A stretch of DNA of 64,000 nucleotides from Mucilaginibacter defluvii (GTDB lineage Bacteria; Bacteroidota; Bacteroidia; Sphingobacteriales; Sphingobacteriaceae), in NCBI RefSeq assembly GCF_039543225.1, contig NZ_BAABJI010000004.1:372001-436000 (forward strand). The letters are read 5' to 3'. A model generated the notes under the pieces. It was not told where the DNA came from and did not search any database. It worked only from the letters and a program-made list of their open reading frames with translations. The translations under genes and the position numbers were made by a program. Shown in pieces: positions 25,733 through 34,900 of the stretch; positions within the stretch are counted from its first letter, which is position 1; every line of letters begins with the position of its first letter.

Positions 25733-27181
25733 TTATTGAGCAGGAGGAACTTCTTGCTCTTGTATATCAGGGTTATAATTAAAAAGCCTGCGCTCCTTTA
25801 TTATCGAGGTTACCTTTTCAGGCACATACTCTTCCCAACCGGGTTTGTTATGTTTAATGAGATTCAGCACATTGTCTGACAAGATTTGCAGGTTAACCGC
25901 GTTAAAATCTCGAATATCGGCAATCTTGTCATTCGCTACCAGGTATTCGTACAGGTCGATGAGTTTAGGGGGTAAAGTAAATTTGGCTACATTAAGTATT
26001 TCACCATCCCGCAGCGTAGGATAAACGTATAGTTTAACCTTTCGGCTGAATAAGGTAGAGAACGACTCCAATATGCCACCAGGAAGGTTGGTGTAATGCT
26101 CTTCTGAGAAGATGTACTCCAGGTTAGGGTAACCCAGCACAATGCCAATTTTCAACTTGGTGATACCCGAGAGATACGCGGCCAGCTTATAATACTCGTG
26201 AAAGTTGGATATCATAACTGTTTGGCCCATGCTACAGAGTATATCTACACGGTCTAAAAAATCCTTCTCATCAATAAGGCCGGTTTCGTCGTCATCTCTC
26301 TCCTTAAGTGATTTCAGGGTGAGCTCCGAGAGCACTACAATATTTTCCTTATCTATATCGGGTTCCTGGGTAAACTGCTGTAATCCGCGTTCAAGCATTT
26401 CCACGTGAACGTTGATCAGCGGCCGGAAGCGGCCACGTACTACTACGATGTGTTTTTTGTAAAGTATTTCTGATGGCTGCTGGTTTTTTCCGTTCGGGCC
26501 AAATAGGGCTGCGTCAGAGAAACCGTACTTCACCAGGTAAAGGCTCATTAAACGGTTGTCGACCTTATCAAAATCCGGGCCCTCAAAATGAACCATATCA
26601 ATTTGTATACGCCCTGTATTAAGGTCATGCATCAGCGATAGAAGGAAATCCTCGGGCGATTGCCGGTGATAAAAACAGGCATATAATAGGTTTACGCCCA
26701 ATACACCTACAGCCTGTTGTTGCAGCACGTTATCGTTATCAAGCAGTTTTATATGTAATATTACCTCGTGCGAGGGCCCGTTGGGCACGGTTTGAAATCG
26801 TACGCCTATCCAGCCATGGCCTTCGTTTGTTTTATGATAGTTCAGGGCTGAAAAGGTACCCGAAAGCGCAAAAAAAGTAGTGCTGCTTCCGCGTAGCTCG
26901 GCAAGCCGCTCAATTAATAGTTGATATTCATGGTCGAGCATGGCAACCAATCGCTGGCGGCTTACATACCGCTTAATTTGCTGTGTGCCATATATCGCGT
27001 CAGAAAAGGTCATGTCATAGGCAGACATGGTTTTGGCGATGGTGCCCGCTGCACCACCCGCTTTAAAAAAATGCGCTGCTATATCCTGCCCGGCGCCTAT
27101 CTCCGCAAATGATCCGTATATCTGCGGATCAAGGTTGATGGTAAGCGCCTTTTGCTTAGTTGATATATAATCGTTTTTCAT
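25733..27181 (-). CDS. Conserved protein of unknown function
   Basis: A 482-residue cytoplasmic protein; MKNDYISTKQ at 27181 is the natural start, and the TTG two codons earlier is less likely. Striking conserved patches are LDPQIYGSFAEIGAGQDIAAHFF, GGAAGTIAKTMSAYDMTFSDAIYG and MVHFEGPDFDKVDNRLMSLYLV. I recall close relatives in many Bacteroidota and Planctomycetota carrying automatic names such as TonB-dependent receptor or nicotinate-nucleotide adenylyltransferase; the sequence supports neither, since there is no signal peptide, no barrel and no HxGH nucleotidyltransferase motif. It stands alone between AT-rich DNA and a tRNA gene. No function is proposed. Confidence 0.85.
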   Translation of the reverse strand: MKNDYISTKQKALTINLDPQIYGSFAEIGAGQDIAAHFFKAGGAAGTIAKTMSAYDMTFSDAIYGTQQIKRYVSRQRLVAMLDHEYQLLIERLAELRGSSTTFFALSGTFSALNYHKTNEGHGWIGVRFQTVPNGPSHEVILHIKLLDNDNVLQQQAVGVLGVNLLYACFYHRQSPEDFLLSLMHDLNTGRIQIDMVHFEGPDFDKVDNRLMSLYLVKYGFSDAALFGPNGKNQQPSEILYKKHIVVVRGRFRPLINVHVEMLERGLQQFTQEPDIDKENIVVLSELTLKSLKERDDDETGLIDEKDFLDRVDILCSMGQTVMISNFHEYYKLAAYLSGITKLKIGIVLGYPNLEYIFSEEHYTNLPGGILESFSTLFSRKVKLYVYPTLRDGEILNVAKFTLPPKLIDLYEYLVANDKIADIRDFNAVNLQILSDNVLNLIKHNKPGWEEYVPEKVTSIIKERRLFNYNPDIQEQEVPPAQ

Positions 27182-27187
27182 AACCAA

Positions 27188-27523
27188 TACCTCTTGTTAA
27201 ACAACTGCTGAAATTTCTGACCGGCTTATTACTTTTAATAAGTTATGAATTGAAAATATCAACCTAACAAATTACAAACCATGCTAACAGACTTATTTAC
27301 ATTGGTGCAATTATAACAAATGTTATTCACCAGAAGTCCGTTACTGTGTAATCCTAACAGAATTCTAATCTCAATTAAGTACAGCGAAAAAGTGTTAAGG
27401 TTTTATTGCTAATAGTAAATTGATGTGCGGCATTTGGAATAATAAAAGTTAGGGCAAGCCACCCTTTCCGCGAAAAATAATGTCCCTTTTAATTATTTTC
27501 TTTTTAAGTTTAAAACGAACTCC
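27188..27523. other. AT-rich intergenic region upstream of the unknown gene and the tRNA
   Basis: About 340 bases separating two divergent units. It should hold the minus-strand promoter of the 25733-27181 gene. No hairpin, repeat or ORF worth reporting was found. Confidence 0.55.
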
Positions 27524-27531
27524 TATATTTG
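27524..27531 (+). promoter_or_regulatory. -7 box of the tRNA-Ala promoter
   Basis: A perfect TATATTTG ends 14 bases before the tRNA 5' end. No good TTG partner is seen at the usual distance. Confidence 0.6.
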
Positions 27532-27545
27532 CAGCCCAATCAAAC

Positions 27546-27622
<77 letters not shown>

Positions 27623-27625
27623 AAC

Positions 27626-27656
27626 AAAAAGCCATCCTGCAACGGTGGCTTTTTTG
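27626..27656. terminator. Terminator after tRNA-Ala
   Basis: AAAAAGCCA and TGGCTTTTTT form the outer stem with an additional CC/GG pair inside; it follows the tRNA by four bases and may also serve the converging GT87 gene. Confidence 0.8.
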
Positions 27657-27671
27657 CTTTCGTTCCCTTGG

Positions 27672-28922
27672 TTATTCAATATTCGTCGGCTTAATTTCTT
27701 CAAACTTAAATGTTGGTTTAAAACAGTATAAAACAATAACTAAAGCGATTCCGGCAAAAGTTAGCACTCTGTAATGCAAAAATAGCTCGTAAACATAGCT
27801 TGATATAATATCCCGGCCGATTAATGGTGTAAAATGAATCAACACTAAAAACAACAGCGTCCAGGTTAAATAGCTATACTTTTGTTTTAGCGTACTCCAA
27901 TTAGTAACCAGGTACCACGCGATATAAATTAAAGCCGGAGCCATGAAAACGAATGCATAACGTTGCTGGTGCGGAAACAAAAGCGGTACAGCTATAAACA
28001 AATAACTCCGTTCCCAAAATAACCTGCGCTTGTCGGTTATAGTGCAAAACGGTGGCATTCGCAAAAAAAACAGCGTCAGTGCTACAAAAAACAAGCGTAC
28101 CATATTCAGTATGATAAATACTGATTTAAACGGCAGATTAATAAAATTCCGTTTTACAGGCAAAACGCCTATCGTGTCGGTTATGTAAACCGGTATCATA
28201 GCTACCAGGCTACTCGGCCCGTTCTCCGCTTCAATAATCCATTCTTTATTATTAGGGTTGATAATGGCAAACCATTCGCTTAAAAGAAAGACATTCCGGT
28301 TCCATCCGATAAATATAGCCGGTACGCATAAATATGCAATATAAAAAACGCATGTAAGCGATGCCCCAAGAAATTGCCTTCTATAAATAAGGTATAAAAG
28401 GAATGGCAGCGGCAACAGCTTAATATTTATTGCCAACGCCAGTAAAGCGGCTCCGGCGATGGGTTTTTCGCGGTCAAAGAATTTAAGGCTTTGTAACGTG
28501 GCCCAGGTCAGAAATATGGTTACCTGTATGGTGGTCATATCGTACCGTATAAAGCGTGCCGTAAAGATTATTGACAACAGCAGCCAAAAGTTCTTTTGCT
28601 TTTGGGTTAAAGCGTTTGTATTGAAATAGCTTTGTGATATTCTCCAGATCTGGTACAGAAATACGCACGATAAAAACCCCCAGATAGTTTCAGCTACCAA
28701 AAGAGGCAGGTAACTGACTGGTGCCATTAGTAGGGCGAAAAACGGACTGTAATAGTATTGTAGATTTAATGCGAACGGAGGTTTATACAAGTTTAACCCT
28801 GAAATTAATTTTTCACCGGCATTTACAAAAACTTCAAAATCCCGGTCGCTTTTAGCGCAACCAAAACCAATTAACAGCGCCACCAGTAAAAGTATAGGTG
28901 TGATAAAGTTTTTCTTTGCCAT
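27672..28922 (-). CDS. GT87-family (DUF2029) integral membrane mannosyltransferase-like protein
   Basis: A 416-residue polytopic membrane protein with about ten hydrophobic helices. The N-terminal loop DRDFEVFVNAGEKLISGLNLYKP and the following YYYSPFFALLMAPVSYLP match the GT87/DUF2029 family, which includes polyprenyl-phosphate-mannose dependent alpha-mannosyltransferases. The acidic DRDFEVF in the first loop is the expected catalytic site of the GT-C fold. Sugar and acceptor are unknown here. It is divergent from the TetR-UbiB operon and ends at the tRNA terminator. A GT39 protein with similar logic lies at 51277-52989. Confidence 0.82.
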   Translation of the reverse strand: MAKKNFITPILLLVALLIGFGCAKSDRDFEVFVNAGEKLISGLNLYKPPFALNLQYYYSPFFALLMAPVSYLPLLVAETIWGFLSCVFLYQIWRISQSYFNTNALTQKQKNFWLLLSIIFTARFIRYDMTTIQVTIFLTWATLQSLKFFDREKPIAGAALLALAINIKLLPLPFLLYLIYRRQFLGASLTCVFYIAYLCVPAIFIGWNRNVFLLSEWFAIINPNNKEWIIEAENGPSSLVAMIPVYITDTIGVLPVKRNFINLPFKSVFIILNMVRLFFVALTLFFLRMPPFCTITDKRRLFWERSYLFIAVPLLFPHQQRYAFVFMAPALIYIAWYLVTNWSTLKQKYSYLTWTLLFLVLIHFTPLIGRDIISSYVYELFLHYRVLTFAGIALVIVLYCFKPTFKFEEIKPTNIE

Positions 28923-28971
28923 TATTGTGTAAGAATGCCCGGGTTAAAAACCTATTTGGCTATTTATTAGT

Positions 28972-28991
28972 ATATTGTAGTAATACAATAT
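28972..28991. promoter_or_regulatory. Palindrome, possible TetR operator 1
   Basis: ATATTGTA-GTAA-TACAATAT is a perfect 8+8 inverted repeat in the spacer between the GT87 gene and the TetR-like gene, positioned where a regulator could control both divergent promoters. Confidence 0.5.
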
Positions 28992-29024
28992 GTATACAAA
29001 TCGTTATTTAATTAAAACGTGGCA

Positions 29025-29043
29025 AGTTACTATTTATGTAACT
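29025..29043. promoter_or_regulatory. Palindrome, possible TetR operator 2
   Basis: AGTTAC-TATTTAT-GTAACT is a perfect 6+6 inverted repeat ending 12 bases before the start codon of the TetR-like gene, a usual place for autoregulation. Confidence 0.5.
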
Positions 29044-29055
29044 AAAAATTAAATT

Positions 29056-29709
29056 ATGACAACAGTTGAAAGCATACAAAACGCGTATATTGATTATGTG
29101 CTGACCGAAGGGACCCAGCCCAAATCTGTTTATATTTTTGCTAAGCAGAACGAGATGACTGAAGAAGAGTTTTATCGCTTTTTCGGGTCATTTGACGGTG
29201 TGGAGCAAAGCATATGGGTCGACATGGCCAACAAAACGCTTACCGAGATTGAGGCGCAGGAGGTTTGGATTCAGTATAGCGCGCGCGAGAAAGCCCTGTC
29301 TTTTTTTTACGCTTTTTTTGAGTTGTTAAAAGGCCGCCGAAGCTTTGCGGTTTATAGCCTGAACAGCCATGCACGTACTTTGGGTTCGCCGGTGGTGCTT
29401 GACCAGTTAAAGGTTGTTTTTGAAAATTTTGCTGAAAGTATTTTAAAGCAGGGCCTGGAGAGCGGTGAACTATCAGACCGTAAATTCTTTGCAAAACGCT
29501 ACAAGGATGGCCTTTGGATGCAATTTGGCTTTGTACTTAACTTTTGGATAAAAGATAATTCAGCCGGATTCGAAAAAACAGATGAGGCGATTGAAAAAGG
29601 CGTAAACGTTACTTTCGATTTGTTTGAGCGTACACCAATTGATAACCTGTTGGAGTACGGCAAGTTTTTATACAACAACAGCAATATTAAAGATAAGGTG
29701 GGTTTATAA
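29056..29709 (+). CDS. TetR-family-like regulator (TetR C-terminal domain)
   Basis: A 217-residue all-helical protein. The N-terminus (IQNAYIDYVLTEG...SVYIFAKQNEMTEEEFYRFFGS) fits a divergent TetR helix-turn-helix, with EEEFYRFFGS taking the place of the usual ATIYYHF-like recognition helix. The rest matches a TetR C-terminal ligand domain. It precedes the UbiB kinase gene by 43 bases, a pairing I recall in other Bacteroidota. Two palindromes upstream may be its operators. DNA binding is inferred because the recognition helix is unusual. Confidence 0.75.
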   Translation: MTTVESIQNAYIDYVLTEGTQPKSVYIFAKQNEMTEEEFYRFFGSFDGVEQSIWVDMANKTLTEIEAQEVWIQYSAREKALSFFYAFFELLKGRRSFAVYSLNSHARTLGSPVVLDQLKVVFENFAESILKQGLESGELSDRKFFAKRYKDGLWMQFGFVLNFWIKDNSAGFEKTDEAIEKGVNVTFDLFERTPIDNLLEYGKFLYNNSNIKDKVGL

Positions 29710-29752
29710 CCCCAAACGGTGAAGCAGAAGCCTGTAATGGGCAAAGATGATT

Positions 29753-31075
29753 ATGAGCGAAACGCCCAAAGAACAAAACAGCATACCTACCAGTAAAGTA
29801 CAGCGATCAGCCAAGTTTGTTAAAACCGGGCTTAAAATTGGCGGTAATTACGTTAAGCATTATTCAAAAAAACTGTTTAACCCGGAGTTAGATAAGTCGG
29901 AGCTTGACCAGGATAATGCGGCCGATATTTATCAATCATTAAGTGAGCTTAAAGGCAGCGCTTTAAAGGTTGCGCAAATGCTCAGCATGGATAAAAACCT
30001 GCTTCCGCAGGCGTACGTAGATAAGTTTTCCCAATCGCAGTATAACGCGCCGCCATTGTCGGGGCCGCTTATTGTACAAACTTTCCGTAAATACTTTGGC
30101 AAAACACCCGATCAGATATACGACAAGTTTAACCTGCGTTCAACCAACGCGGCATCCATTGGGCAAGTGCACCAGGCCGAGCTAAATGGTAAAAAGCTGG
30201 CGGTGAAAATACAATATCCGGGTGTTGGCAACAGCATATCATCTGATCTGAAACTCGTGAAACCCTTTGCCTTTCGCTTATTGGGAATGAATGAGCGCGA
30301 ACTGGATATTTATATGCATGAGGTTGAGGAACGCTTGCTTGAAGAAACCGACTATGAACTGGAAGTACGCCGCTCTATAGAGTTTTCAACGGCCTGCGCT
30401 ATCCTCAACAATGTGGTGTTCCCAACATATTACCCTGAACTTTCGAGCAAGCGTATTATTACCATGGATTGGCTGGAAGGGAAACACCTGCGCGAGTTTC
30501 TGGCTACAAATCCATCGCAGGAGTTGCGCAATCAGATTGGGCAGGCGCTTTGGGATTTTTACAACTTTCAGCAACATGAGTTGCGGGCGGTTCATGCCGA
30601 CCCGCATCCGGGTAATTTTTTAATAACGCCTGACGGTAAACTGGGCGTTATTGATTTCGGCTGTATCAAAGAGATGCCTGAAGATTTTTATACGCCGTTC
30701 TTCTCCCTCACCTCAACTGACCTGTTAAGTAATAAAGAGGAAACTATCAAAGCATTCCGCATGCTGGAGATGATACATACCAATGATAGCCCTGCGCAAG
30801 TGGAGTTTTATTACAATGCTTACAAAGAGATGATCAGCCTTTTTGCTATGCCTTACATCAACAGCATGTTTGATTTTGCGCAAACAGCGTTTTTCGATAG
30901 CTTGTATCAGTTTGGTGAAAAGATATCGAAGATGCCCGAGTTTAAACAACCCCGCGGAGTAAAACACTTCATCTATGTAAACCGTACTAATTTCGGCCTG
31001 TACAATATTTTACATGAGCTTAAAGCAGAGGTACGTACCGATACCTACAAACCACACGTGGTGCTGGAATATTAA
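29753..31075 (+). CDS. ABC1/UbiB/AarF atypical kinase
   Basis: A 440-residue atypical protein-kinase-like ATPase. Signatures: ALKVAQMLSMD (the KxGQ motif with Gly replaced by Ala), NAASIGQVHQAEL (alanine-rich loop), VKIQYPGV with the ATP lysine, LEETDYELE, HADPHPGNF and VIDFGCIKEMP with the metal aspartate. UbiB/COQ8 relatives support lipid or quinone metabolism; this organism should use menaquinone, so the target is open. ATG at 29747 or 29753 are both possible; MSETPKEQ is preferred. Its stop overlaps the convergent DUF2752 stop. Confidence 0.9.
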   Translation: MSETPKEQNSIPTSKVQRSAKFVKTGLKIGGNYVKHYSKKLFNPELDKSELDQDNAADIYQSLSELKGSALKVAQMLSMDKNLLPQAYVDKFSQSQYNAPPLSGPLIVQTFRKYFGKTPDQIYDKFNLRSTNAASIGQVHQAELNGKKLAVKIQYPGVGNSISSDLKLVKPFAFRLLGMNERELDIYMHEVEERLLEETDYELEVRRSIEFSTACAILNNVVFPTYYPELSSKRIITMDWLEGKHLREFLATNPSQELRNQIGQALWDFYNFQQHELRAVHADPHPGNFLITPDGKLGVIDFGCIKEMPEDFYTPFFSLTSTDLLSNKEETIKAFRMLEMIHTNDSPAQVEFYYNAYKEMISLFAMPYINSMFDFAQTAFFDSLYQFGEKISKMPEFKQPRGVKHFIYVNRTNFGLYNILHELKAEVRTDTYKPHVVLEY

Positions 31076-31413
31076 TTGAATTTTGCAGGAACGATATTGC
31101 TTTTGGCCAGGGTGATGATACGCCACGCTATTACAATCAAGGCCGGTATACCTAACCAATGGGCTTGAAACGAGTTGCTGATATTGCCTCTGAAAAGCCA
31201 CGAAATAGAATGGCCCAGGCCACAGCCCGGGCACCAGCCGATACCCGCCATTTTTAGGGGGCATAAGCTAAAATGTGTTTTGGCGGCGGGATCAGTAATC
31301 GCGAGCGCTATAAGCGCCGCTACCAAAAAGCATAATTCAAAATATTTAGCGAACAGTTTTTTAATCAATTTTTTCGGACTTGGTTGCGTATAGTAAAGAT
31401 ACACCAAATGCAC
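31072..31413 (-). CDS. DUF2752 small membrane protein
   Basis: A short protein with two or three transmembrane helices (YFELCFLVAALIALAI, WLGIPALIVIAWRIIT) around the family signature CPLKMAGIGWCPGCGLGHS, which carries three cysteines and a histidine. That pattern marks DUF2752, of unknown function. From the ATG at 31413 it has 113 residues but overlaps the DUF4199 gene by 53 bases; a TTG at 31368 would give 98 residues and only an 8-base overlap and may be the true start. Its stop codon overlaps that of the converging UbiB gene. Confidence 0.82.
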   Translation of the reverse strand: MHLVYLYYTQPSPKKLIKKLFAKYFELCFLVAALIALAITDPAAKTHFSLCPLKMAGIGWCPGCGLGHSISWLFRGNISNSFQAHWLGIPALIVIAWRIITLAKSNIVPAKFN

Positions 31414-31768
31414 TTATTACACCAACCAGCAATGCACCGAACATACGGCCAGAAAACTCTTCGAAATTATTGCCGCTGGATACATAATTGATGAAAACTA
31501 TAGCAGCAAACACAGCTAAAATACCACCAAAAATTAGTATTTTAAAGCTTTGAACCAGAGCTTCTAAAAAGCCCATTTTTCCATTAAGGTAATTGTCGCG
31601 GTAATCCTTAATGGCGATGAGCAGGCCAATAATTGGTATCAATGCCGAAATGTACTCAAAAGGTGATGCCTTTGAATCTTCCAGATTGTAACCGGTTTTG
31701 TACATAATAAATAACCAAAGGCCGCTAAAAATACCAATAACCACTCCGGATAGTAATGCGTTTTTCAT
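31361..31768 (-). CDS. DUF4199 membrane protein
   Basis: A 135-residue integral membrane protein from the ATG at 31768 (MKNALLSGVVIGIFSGLWLFIMY), with four predicted helices and the loop IKDYRDNYLNGKMGFLEALVQS between the second and third, which is the family's most conserved part. DUF4199 proteins are widespread in Bacteroidota with no known role. The longer frame start at 31810 is rejected because it precedes the hydrophobic start by 14 polar residues. It is first in a two-gene unit with DUF2752. Confidence 0.85.
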   Translation of the reverse strand: MKNALLSGVVIGIFSGLWLFIMYKTGYNLEDSKASPFEYISALIPIIGLLIAIKDYRDNYLNGKMGFLEALVQSFKILIFGGILAVFAAIVFINYVSSGNNFEEFSGRMFGALLVGVISAFGVSLLYATKSEKID

Positions 31769-31908
31769 CTTTATAAATATAAAAGTTAGGTTAAACTGTA
31801 CTGTCGGCACTTATAGCGCCATGCAGATAATAAAGCGCATTAAAGCTGCTTTTGTTTGAACTTTATGTCACAATTTGGGTTATTCTAAATAAAAAAGGCA
31901 CTTTTAAG

Positions 31909-31916
31909 TATATTTG
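31909..31916 (+). promoter_or_regulatory. -7 box of the mfd promoter, very close to the start codon
   Basis: A perfect TATATTTG ends only 8 bases before the TTG start at 31925, so the transcript would begin at or a few bases before the start codon. No matching TTG at -33 was found. Confidence 0.55.
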
Positions 31917-31924
31917 CGGCAATT

Positions 31925-34900
31925 TTGGATATACGTGATATTTTAGAACGTTACAAGGCTGACAAGAGGGTAACGGCATTAGCATCAGCGCTTAACGCCA
32001 GGAAAAACCCGAGGGTTCAGCTGCGTGGTTTGGTTGGCTCAGGTGATGCCGCCATTGCGGTAGCATTGTATTTTTTGCAGCACAGGCACATGATATTTGT
32101 GCTGCCCGAACGGGAAGAGGCTGCCTATTTTCAGGCCGACCTGGAGAGCCTTACCGGTAAAGAAGTACTCCTGTTTCCGTCATCATACCGCAAGCCTTTT
32201 GAATTTACCCAGCCCGATAGCAGCAATGTGCTGGCGCGCGCCGAGGTTTTAAACGAACTCAACCATTCATCAGAATATGGCCGGCTGATTGTTACCTATC
32301 CTGAGGCTCTGGCTGAAAAGGTGATAGACCGCTCATCACTTGAAAAAAACACGCTCGAAATGAGTGTGGGCAGCAGCTTAAGCATCGACTTCATCATTGA
32401 ATTTTTAGTAGAGTACGATTTTGAACGGGTTGACTTTGTTTATGAACCCGGTCAGTTCTCGGTACGGGGTGGCATAGTGGATATCTTTTCGTTTTCGCAT
32501 AACCTTCCTTACCGGGCAGAATTCTTCGGCGATTACGTTGAATCTATCCGGACTTTTGAGATTGATAGCCAGTTATCGGCAGAGCAGGTTAAAAGCATTA
32601 CCATCGTACCTAACGTACAATCAAAATTCCTTACTGAAAATAATATATCACTGCTTGAATACGTAGAGCCCGATACGCAGGTATGGATGAAGGATGTTCA
32701 ATTCACCCTGGATATTATTAAAACAGGGCATAAAAAAGCTACGGAGTTATGGAAGGCGTTATCGGCTGATGAAAAGCAGCAAAACCCCGAATGGATTGAC
32801 CCGAAATTTAGTTTTACCGATGAAAAGATGATTGCCGACCAACTGCGTGATTTTGCCGTAGTTGAGTTTGGTAAACAGTTTTTTTACGAGGCCGATGAGC
32901 AGATGCATTTTGAAATGCGTCCGCAGCCATCCTTCAATAAGGATTTTAGCTTGCTGATCCACAACTTGAAGAATAACGAGGCTGATAAGATAGAGAACTT
33001 TATTGTTACCGATTCGCCCAAGCAGATAGAGCGCCTTTATGCTATTCTGGACGATTTGGACAAAACCATTAAGTTTACACCGATAAACATAGCGCTGCGC
33101 GAAGGCTTTGTTGATCATGAACAGCACCTAGCCTGCTACACTGATCACCAGATATTTGACCGCTATTACAAATACAAGCTCAAAAAAAGCTACCAACGCT
33201 CGCAGGCCATTACTTTAAAAGATCTGCGGGAGTTAAAGTCAGGCGATTACGTTACCCACATTGATCACGGTATAGGTAAGTACGCCGGATTAGAAAAGGT
33301 TGAGGTTAACGGCAAAACACAGGAAATGATTCGGCTTATTTATGCTGATAACGACCTGTTGTACGTAAACATTAACTCGCTTAACCGTATCTCCAAATAC
33401 AGCGGTAAAGAGGGGCATCAGCCTAAAATGAATAAACTGGGTACTGATACCTGGGAGCGGCTGAAGAAAACAACAAAAAAAAAAGTTAAGGACATAGCCC
33501 GTGACCTGATCAAGCTTTACGCTGTGCGTAAGGCGCAAACGGGTAATGCATTCTCTCCTGACAGTTATCTGCAAACCGAGCTGGAGGCTTCCTTTTTATA
33601 CGAGGACACCCCCGACCAGGAAAAAGCTACGCTTGATTTCAAGAAAGACATGGAATCGCCACACCCGATGGACCGTCTCATTTGCGGCGACGTGGGTTTT
33701 GGTAAAACAGAGGTGGCCGTACGCGCTGCGTTCAAGGCCGTTGCCGATAGTAAGCAGGTAGCCATATTGGTGCCCACCACTATTTTAGCGGCGCAGCATT
33801 ACAAAACATTCAGCGACCGATTGAAGGGATTTCCCTGCAATATTGATTATGTTAACCGTTTTAAAAGCAGTAAGCAGATCAAGGAGACACTGGAGAAGCT
33901 GAAGGAAGGTAAGGTTGATATCATCATCGGTACCCACCGTTTGGTGAGCAAGGACGTTAAGTTTAAGGATCTGGGCCTGATGATTATTGACGAGGAGCAG
34001 AAGTTCGGCGTATCAACCAAGGAGAAGCTGAAACAAATGCGTGCCAATGTGGATACGCTAACGCTTACGGCTACGCCCATACCACGTACCTTGCACTTCT
34101 CGCTTATGGGCGCACGCGATTTGTCGATCATATCAACCCCGCCGCCAAACCGCCAGCCGGTAGTTACCGAGCTGCATGTATTTAACGATAAGCTGATAAA
34201 AGAAGCCGTAGAGTTTGAGCTGGCCCGCGGCGGTCAGGTCTTCTTTATCCATAACCGGGTGAGTGATTTGCCGCAGCTTGGCGGATTGATTCGCAAACTG
34301 GTTCCACACGCGCGCATTGGCATAGCCCACGGCCAATTGGATGGCGATGCGCTGGAAGATGTGATGATGAAGTTTGTGAATGCTGAGTACGATGTACTGG
34401 TAGCAACCACCATTATTGAAGCCGGTTTGGATATACCTAACTCCAACACCATCATTATAAACCATGCCCACATGTTTGGCCTGAGTGATTTGCACCAGAT
34501 GCGCGGCCGTGTAGGGCGGAGCAATAAAAAAGCATATTGCTATTTGCTGAGTCCGCCACTTTCAACCCTCACAAGCGAGGCACGTAAGCGGTTGAGCGCA
34601 ATTGAGGAGTTCAGTGACCTGGGTAGCGGTTTCAATGTAGCCATGCGCGATCTGGACATTCGCGGCAGCGGTAACCTGCTGGGTGCCGAGCAAAGCGGTT
34701 TTATAGCCGAAATTGGTTTTGAGATGTACCATAAGATATTGGATGAGGCTATACAGGAGTTGAAAGATGACGAGTTTAAGGAGGTATTTCCGGATGATAA
34801 GCCACGTGCCTTTATATCATTTACCCAGATAGATACAGACCAGGAGATATTGATTCCGAATGAATATGTAACTAATTTGTCTGAAAGGTATAATCTGTAT

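Noticed and set aside
25733..27181. Annotation as TonB-dependent receptor or nicotinate-nucleotide adenylyltransferase
   Set aside because: No signal peptide, TonB box, barrel or nucleotidyltransferase motif is visible.
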